The notes under the pieces are model-generated. The model made no database searches. It worked only from the letters and a program-made list of their open reading frames with translations, and was not told the origin of the DNA. Both the position numbers and the translations under genes were made by a program. A DNA stretch of 18,046 bases from the NCBI GenBank assembly GCA_034432755.1, contig DAOUBQ010000026.1:1-18046 (forward strand). The letters are read 5' to 3'. This DNA comes from UBA5195 sp034432755 (GTDB taxonomy: Bacteria; Chloroflexota; Anaerolineae; Anaerolineales; Villigracilaceae). Below, one piece after another: positions 14,401 through 18,046 of the stretch. Position 1 is the first letter of the stretch; every line of letters starts with the position of its first letter.

Positions 14401-16526
14401 GGGGTTTGCTCACGGGGTTCAGGCATTTCGGGCAGGAGGGAGAAGCGCTCGCCGTTCAGCCAGAGCAGGTCAGCGGGGGCATCGAGAGCAATTTGTTGGG
14501 TATCGAGGAGACAGCGCGGCGTGGTAAAAGAACCGAGGTAGGCATTCCAGCCTTTGATGAGTGCGTCGGTCAGTTGTCCGTTTTCGATGCGCAGCAGGGC
14601 GCCGCCAGCCGCAGCCGCCACCAGGGCAAGGCGCTGCCAGCGTTCACCGAGGGGCAGTAAGGCCTCGACCAGGGTTGTGCCGTGCGCCGGGATGAGCAAG
14701 GTGACGAAGTACAGGTCGCGTTGGGGGTGAGAACGTACCCAAATATCTGCCTGACCGCTGAGCAGGCGCGGGCGGGGAAGAGCGCCCAGCAGGGCTTTAT
14801 AGCCACCGGCAGGTAACGAGAGCAAGTTGGCGCGTTCCTGCCACAAGATTTCGCACCGCGCGCCGCTCTCATCCAGGCGGGGGATGCGTTCCAGGACGAC
14901 CAGTTTTCCGCCGCGGCGGAGATATTCGGCAAGTTTCACCTGCACTGTCACTGCCATGCGCTCACCGCCGGGCAGCAAGAGGAAGCGATAGGCAGCCAAT
15001 TCTTCGGCAGAGGCTGTTTCCAGGTTGAGCAGGGCGTAATCCAGGTGCAGATGACGCATCTGACGCTGGAATTCGGCCAGATATCTGCCATGTTGCAGCG
15101 CACCTGGGTCATCATGCGGCGACCAGACCGAGAGCCGAACATGGGGAAGGTACAGCCCCCAAGCAACGTGCTGAAACGGACGACAGTCCAGGAATTCTTC
15201 GCCATAGTGTGCAAAGAATTGCGCCAGCCAGCGCACGGTCTCGGCTTTGGGCGTGAGCGTGCCATCGCTGCGAATGGGCGCGGCATCGGGGTAGGGCGGG
15301 CCAGGGATAAGTTCAATGTTGCGGTCGGCGTGGGCGGTGCTGACAGCGGTGTAAACATTGAAAGCAGTAGCGCCATTGTTGAGGGCGAGTAGAGTCTGGT
15401 AAAAACTGGTGGCGGCATCGCGGTAAGCGGGATCGTAGAGTTGCGAAAAGCCCCAGTTCTCTTCCATGTTCGGGCCGGGGAAGCGTTTGGCCGCCAGGGT
15501 GTAGCGATGGAAAGCCGAGGCGTTGGCAGAAACATCGCCCACCCAGTTGGTAAAACCGTAGGTCAGGCCTTCCCAGCGTTCAGGTTCAATGCGCGTCAGC
15601 CAGGCATCCAGCCCGTAGGGGGCATCCAGGGGTGGGTTCTGGTTAAGCAGGATAGGCAGGGAGGTGCGCAGCGGCTCTGCCCAGCGGCGGAATACCTCGG
15701 CCAGGTACCAGGCCTGGAATTCGCCCCAATCCTGAAGGAGGGCGGCAGGAGTCTCTGCTGACAGCGATCGGCGCGGCGGTTGGATGGCTTGCCAGTCGGC
15801 GAAGGTCTTTCCGTAAGCACTTTCAAGGGCCGGTAGGCTGAGATATTTCGCTTGCAGGAAGCGGCGGAACTGCTCCAGCCCCGAGGCGCTGTAATCATAG
15901 GACCAGGGGGCGGCCTGACCATCGGAATACAGGCCTTCGTTGCCAATTTGCAGCGTGACGATGGGGCCGTGCGGCGCGCTGAATGGCTTCAGCACCTCCT
16001 GGTGAACAGTCAACATCCAGCGCTCAACGTGGGCGCGAAAGAGCGGGTCGAAAGGGGCCGGCAGCGGCCAGTCCTGCGGACGCTTCCCTTCTGCGTCCAG
16101 CGCCGCGCCGCTCCACAGGCGCGCCCTGTCTTCGTCATCGCGGATGGGTTCAATGGGCGCAAAGAGCGGGCAGACCCAATCGGGCAGTCCGCCGTAATTC
16201 ACTTCGGCATGGATGAAGGGACCGGGCTTGAGAATGACCAGCAGTTCCAGTTGCTGACACAGGGCAAGAAAGCCCAACACGTTGCGGTTAGGGGCCGAGC
16301 GGCCGGCAAAATCGGGCGGCGTTTCGGGAACAGGCTGATGATGCCGCCAGGGGAGGTAGGCGGTAATTACCGCCACGCCAAGCGATTTCAACGCCGCCAG
16401 GCGGTTATGCCAGTTGCGGGCGTCGTCGCGGTAGTAAGGATAATCCGCGGTGACGAGCAAGCGCGGTTTCCCTTCAAGATAAAACCTGCCATGCTGAAGC
16501 GAAAGAGAAGGAAAAGAGGCCATCAT
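14397..16526 (-). CDS. GH35/GH42-like beta-galactosidase-type glycosidase, cytoplasmic
   Basis: 709 residues without a signal peptide. The N-terminal TIM barrel shows the GH35 hallmarks: FYLEGKPRLLVTADYPYYR (15-33), a WHNRLAALKSLGV helix, KPGPFIHAEVNYGGLPDW (100-117, close to the GH35 signature) and acid/base Glu197 in GPIVTLQIGNEG. Glu355 or Glu356 in FPGPNMEENWGF is the likely nucleophile. Residues about 420-530 resemble the GH42 trimerisation (glutaminase-like) domain, with LLPGGERMA and LRRGGKLVVL. The C-terminal 150 or so residues form beta-rich domains. It would hydrolyse terminal beta-linked sugars from imported oligosaccharides; galactose is the family default but not proven. The ATG at 16526 overlaps the ROK stop (ATGA); the adjacent ATG at 16523 is an equal alternative. 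No strong ribosome site is seen, so translation is probably coupled. Confidence 0.85.
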   Translation of the reverse strand: MMASFPSLSLQHGRFYLEGKPRLLVTADYPYYRDDARNWHNRLAALKSLGVAVITAYLPWRHHQPVPETPPDFAGRSAPNRNVLGFLALCQQLELLVILKPGPFIHAEVNYGGLPDWVCPLFAPIEPIRDDEDRARLWSGAALDAEGKRPQDWPLPAPFDPLFRAHVERWMLTVHQEVLKPFSAPHGPIVTLQIGNEGLYSDGQAAPWSYDYSASGLEQFRRFLQAKYLSLPALESAYGKTFADWQAIQPPRRSLSAETPAALLQDWGEFQAWYLAEVFRRWAEPLRTSLPILLNQNPPLDAPYGLDAWLTRIEPERWEGLTYGFTNWVGDVSANASAFHRYTLAAKRFPGPNMEENWGFSQLYDPAYRDAATSFYQTLLALNNGATAFNVYTAVSTAHADRNIELIPGPPYPDAAPIRSDGTLTPKAETVRWLAQFFAHYGEEFLDCRPFQHVAWGLYLPHVRLSVWSPHDDPGALQHGRYLAEFQRQMRHLHLDYALLNLETASAEELAAYRFLLLPGGERMAVTVQVKLAEYLRRGGKLVVLERIPRLDESGARCEILWQERANLLSLPAGGYKALLGALPRPRLLSGQADIWVRSHPQRDLYFVTLLIPAHGTTLVEALLPLGERWQRLALVAAAAGGALLRIENGQLTDALIKGWNAYLGSFTTPRCLLDTQQIALDAPADLLWLNGERFSLLPEMPEPREQTP

Positions 16527-17749
16527 ACCAGTTGCTTGCGGGTAAATTTTTGGTTAAGAGAGAGAAATTCTTCCAACACCAGGCAGGCTGCGCCCATGCA
16601 AATGGCGTCTTGGCCAAAATAACACGTTCCGAGATGGAGCCCTTTGGTGGACAAAGGAAGAGAGTAAGTATTCACAGCCTGGCTGATTTCCTCCAGCAGG
16701 ATTTCGCCTATCAACATACCGGCCCAGCCGCCGATGACAATGCGCTCCGGGTTGAACAAATTGACCAGGTTGGCAATCCCCGCTCCAAGCACTTGGGCGA
16801 CCTGCTGAAACGTTTGCCGGGCCACCGCGTTGCCGTCTTTGTATGCCTGAACCAGACTGCTGAGGGCGGTCAGTTGGTCCTGGGGAAGTACCCACTGCGG
16901 GTTGAGTTCCTGAGCGGTCGTCAGAATTCCGGGAGCGCCGGTATAGGCTTCCAGGCAGCCGCAGCTTCCGCAGCGGCAGGGGCGGCCATCCAGCACGATT
17001 TTGGTATGCCCCCATTCGCCAGCGCTGTTGGTCGCACCGCGATAGAGAGCCCCTCTGGTAATGATGCCGGCACCGATACCGGTGCCGATGAGGATGACAA
17101 TCACATCCTGCGCGCCGCGCCCGACACCAAACCAGGATTCGGCCAGCGCCATAGCTTTGGCGCCGTTGTCAATGTAGCAGGGAAGATCGATGGCGCTTTC
17201 CAGCATTTCGAGCATGGGGACAGATTCCCAGCCCCACATCGGCGCAGCGACGCTGACCGGGCCATTATGCTCCACAATCCCCGGCACGCCCACGCCAACG
17301 CCCAAAATGGCCTGCCGACCCAACGGATGCTGCGCTAACAGGGCCTCCACGCCCTCAGCGATGACGGTCACATACCGTTGCGGTGCGCCTTCCCCGGGCA
17401 GAATGGGCTGACGCACGGTGGCAAGTTTGTGGCGCGTCAGATCAAAGAGTTCCAGTTGAACGTGCGTCTCGCCCAGGTCTACGCCGATGAGGTATCCATA
17501 GGCAGGGTTGATTTCCAGAATCGTGCGCGGCCGCCCGCCGAGGGATTCTTGAATGCCGCCCTCAATCAACACACCCTCTGCCAGCATGTCGGCAGTGACA
17601 TTGGTAATGGTGCCTGGACTGAGCTGAGTCTGGCTGCTTAATTCGAGACGGCTCATCGGCCCGTTGAGATACAGGCTGCGCAAAATGGTCTGGTAATTGA
17701 CCTGGCGCAAATCTACCGTGTGACGAGGGGGAGACAAGCGATGGGGCAT
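16523..17749 (-). CDS. ROK-family transcriptional repressor (XylR/NagC type)
   Basis: 408 residues. An N-terminal winged helix-turn-helix (about 16-75: VNYQTILRSLYLNGPMSRLEL then TQLSPGTITNVTADMLAEGVL) is fused to a ROK sugar-binding domain. The ROK domain shows GVDLGETHV (89-97), GTGIGAGII (222-230), the AGEWGH motif with His248, and the zinc cluster CRCGSCGCLE (Cys258, Cys260, Cys265, plus Cys263). Where ROK kinases have ENDAN with the catalytic Asp, this protein has IDNGAK, so it should bind sugar but not phosphorylate it. The ATG at 17749 is chosen because the longer frame begins at TTG 17815, which is the promoter -35 element. The region before the ATG has no good ribosome site. It heads the operon and probably represses it until an inducing sugar from the imported glycan binds. 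Confidence 0.93.
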   Translation of the reverse strand: MPHRLSPPRHTVDLRQVNYQTILRSLYLNGPMSRLELSSQTQLSPGTITNVTADMLAEGVLIEGGIQESLGGRPRTILEINPAYGYLIGVDLGETHVQLELFDLTRHKLATVRQPILPGEGAPQRYVTVIAEGVEALLAQHPLGRQAILGVGVGVPGIVEHNGPVSVAAPMWGWESVPMLEMLESAIDLPCYIDNGAKAMALAESWFGVGRGAQDVIVILIGTGIGAGIITRGALYRGATNSAGEWGHTKIVLDGRPCRCGSCGCLEAYTGAPGILTTAQELNPQWVLPQDQLTALSSLVQAYKDGNAVARQTFQQVAQVLGAGIANLVNLFNPERIVIGGWAGMLIGEILLEEISQAVNTYSLPLSTKGLHLGTCYFGQDAICMGAACLVLEEFLSLNQKFTRKQLV

Positions 17750-17784
17750 GGTAACGAAGGAAAGCAAGTCTTGGATAAGTGTGT

Positions 17785-17805
17785 TTATTTTATAACTTAA
17801 AATAA
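17785..17805. promoter_or_regulatory. Putative ROK operator palindrome
   Basis: Perfect inverted repeat TTATTTTA-N5-TAAAATAA covering the -10 element and most of the spacer. It closely resembles the TTATTT...AAATAA boxes of the ROK repressors NagC and Mlc. Its place on the promoter of a ROK gene suggests autorepression by occlusion of RNA polymerase. Binding itself is inferred. Confidence 0.65.
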
Positions 17806-17815
17806 GTAATGTCAA
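17787..17815 (-). promoter_or_regulatory. Sigma70-type promoter of the ROK-led operon
   Basis: On the minus strand, -35 TTGACA (17815-17810), a 17-base spacer and -10 TAAAAT (17792-17787), in a strongly AT-rich stretch within GC-rich surroundings. This is a 6/6 and a 5/6 match to consensus. Transcription would begin near 17780, giving a leader of about 30 bases before the ROK ATG. It is the only strong promoter I find, so it may drive the whole 17-kb gene set. Confidence 0.8.
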
Positions 17816-17830
17816 TAATTACTTTCGATG

Positions 17831-17920
17831 TTGCCTGCGAAAACGCAGGCGAAGCAGTCTTCTGGCATACAGGAGATTGCTTCATTGCCGGAGCCTGTCC
17901 TGAGTGAAACGGCAAAGCAT
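17831..17920. repeat. Palindromic intergenic repeat (REP/MITE-like candidate)
   Basis: Three nested palindromes sit side by side: GCCTGCG-AAAA-CGCAGGC (17833-17850), an adjoining 14-bp stem with two G-T pairs (17851-17864 with 17870-17883, GAAGCAGTCTTCTG and CAGGAGATTGCTTC), and TTGCCG...CGGCAA (around 17885-17914) flanking a CCTGTCCTGAGTGAAA segment. The GAAGCARTCT / GATTGCTTC and CCTGTCCTGAG motifs look like dispersed intergenic repeats I associate with Chloroflexota and some other phyla. No coding capacity is seen here. Confidence 0.5.
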
Positions 17921-17925
17921 CCCCC

Positions 17926-18046
17926 TTACAAAAACTTCAGGCGCGCCCCGCCGCCCTTGACAGCATCCTGCCTCCTGAAGAAAATCCCCTGCATTTCATT
18001 GATTGCCATGACACGCACCGCCTCACTCACTAAAGACAACGGCTGG
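17926..18046 (-). CDS. Possible 3' end of an upstream minus-strand gene (partial)
   Basis: Reading leftward from the right edge (first full codon at 18045), one frame is open for 39 codons to a TAA at 17928-17926. The peptide (SLVSEAVRVMAINEMQGIFF..., ending GGGARLKFL) has the look of a real C-terminus but matches no family I know. The stretch is short enough for chance. If real, it is the gene before the ROK operon, on the same strand, ending about 110 bases before the ROK promoter. Confidence 0.35.
   Translation of the reverse strand, partial: QPLSLVSEAVRVMAINEMQGIFFRRQDAVKGGGARLKFL
17930..17980 (-). terminator. Terminator-like hairpin with U tract
   Basis: On the minus strand CTTCAGG (17980-17974) pairs with CCTGAAG (17941-17935), which is followed by TTTTT (17934-17930). 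The 32-base GC-rich interior can add internal pairing. The loop is long and the element overlaps the end of the partial ORF, so this is a weak call. It would insulate the ROK promoter from upstream transcription. Confidence 0.35.

Noticed and set aside
17750..17815. N-terminal extension of the ROK protein from TTG at 17815
   Set aside because: The TTG is part of the -35 hexamer and the region contains the -10 element, so it would not be transcribed.
18008..18046. Short plus-strand ORF starting ATG at 18008 and open to the right edge
   Set aside because: Only 13 codons, no ribosome site, and the opposite strand has a longer, more protein-like frame.
1..18046. CRISPR arrays, insertion sequences, integrases, tRNA or rRNA genes
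   Set aside because: No regularly spaced short repeats, transposase or integrase motifs, or conserved RNA folds were seen.

Overview
The window reads as one long leftward (minus-strand) carbohydrate-utilisation operon from a moderately GC-rich bacterium. The best guess is a member of the Chloroflexota, class Anaerolineae. The reasons are the lipoprotein cysteine followed by a Thr/Pro/Glu-rich tether (T-P-T-P-E-P type), the mix of GH30, GH35-like, GH16 and GH4 enzymes around a CUT1-type sugar ABC transporter, and a ROK repressor at the head. This is inference from style; there is no rRNA or other phylogenetic marker.

Layout in transcription order, right to left. At 17926-18046 there may be the 3' end of another minus-strand gene with a terminator-like hairpin. 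From 17831 to about 17920 lies a compact palindromic intergenic repeat. At 17785-17815 there is a strong sigma70-type promoter with an embedded TTATTTTA-N5-TAAAATAA palindrome, resembling NagC/Mlc-type ROK operators. Then come a ROK repressor (17749-16523), a cytoplasmic GH35/GH42-like beta-glycosidase (16526-14397), a secreted lipoprotein GH30 enzyme with a C-terminal carbohydrate-binding-like module (14400-12379), a lipoprotein made only of three copies of that module (12309-10687), an oversized Tat-type substrate-binding lipoprotein (10607-8958), two permeases (8948-8034 and 8020-7007), ATPase 1 (7010-5886), ATPase 2 (5874-4762), a DUF624/YesL-like membrane protein (4684-4007), ATPase 3 (3979-2855), a wrecked GH16 gene (2858-2436), a PfkB sugar kinase (2439-1519) and a GH4 glycosidase (1519-149). 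At the left edge the tail of an unrelated plus-strand ORF (1-221) runs into the GH4 3' end.

Most junctions overlap by 1-4 bases (ATGA, GTGA, TTGA, TAATG) or are shorter than 30 bases. The three largest gaps (69-79 bases) each contain a perfect hairpin without a U tract, more like RNA stability or stoichiometry elements than terminators.

Working model (inference): surface lipoproteins bind and cut a beta-glycan (GH30 plus the tri-modular binder). Oligosaccharides are captured by the binding protein, imported by the ABC transporter, cleaved in the cytoplasm by the GH35-like and GH4 enzymes and phosphorylated by the PfkB kinase. The ROK protein would sense an internal sugar. The GH30 motifs and the GH16 remnant suggest a beta-1,6/beta-1,3-glucan, but the substrate cannot be settled from sequence. 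The least ordinary parts are the binding-module-only lipoprotein sharing its module with the adjacent GH30, the three different ATPase genes for one permease pair, and the GH16 pseudogene caught inside a coupled operon.
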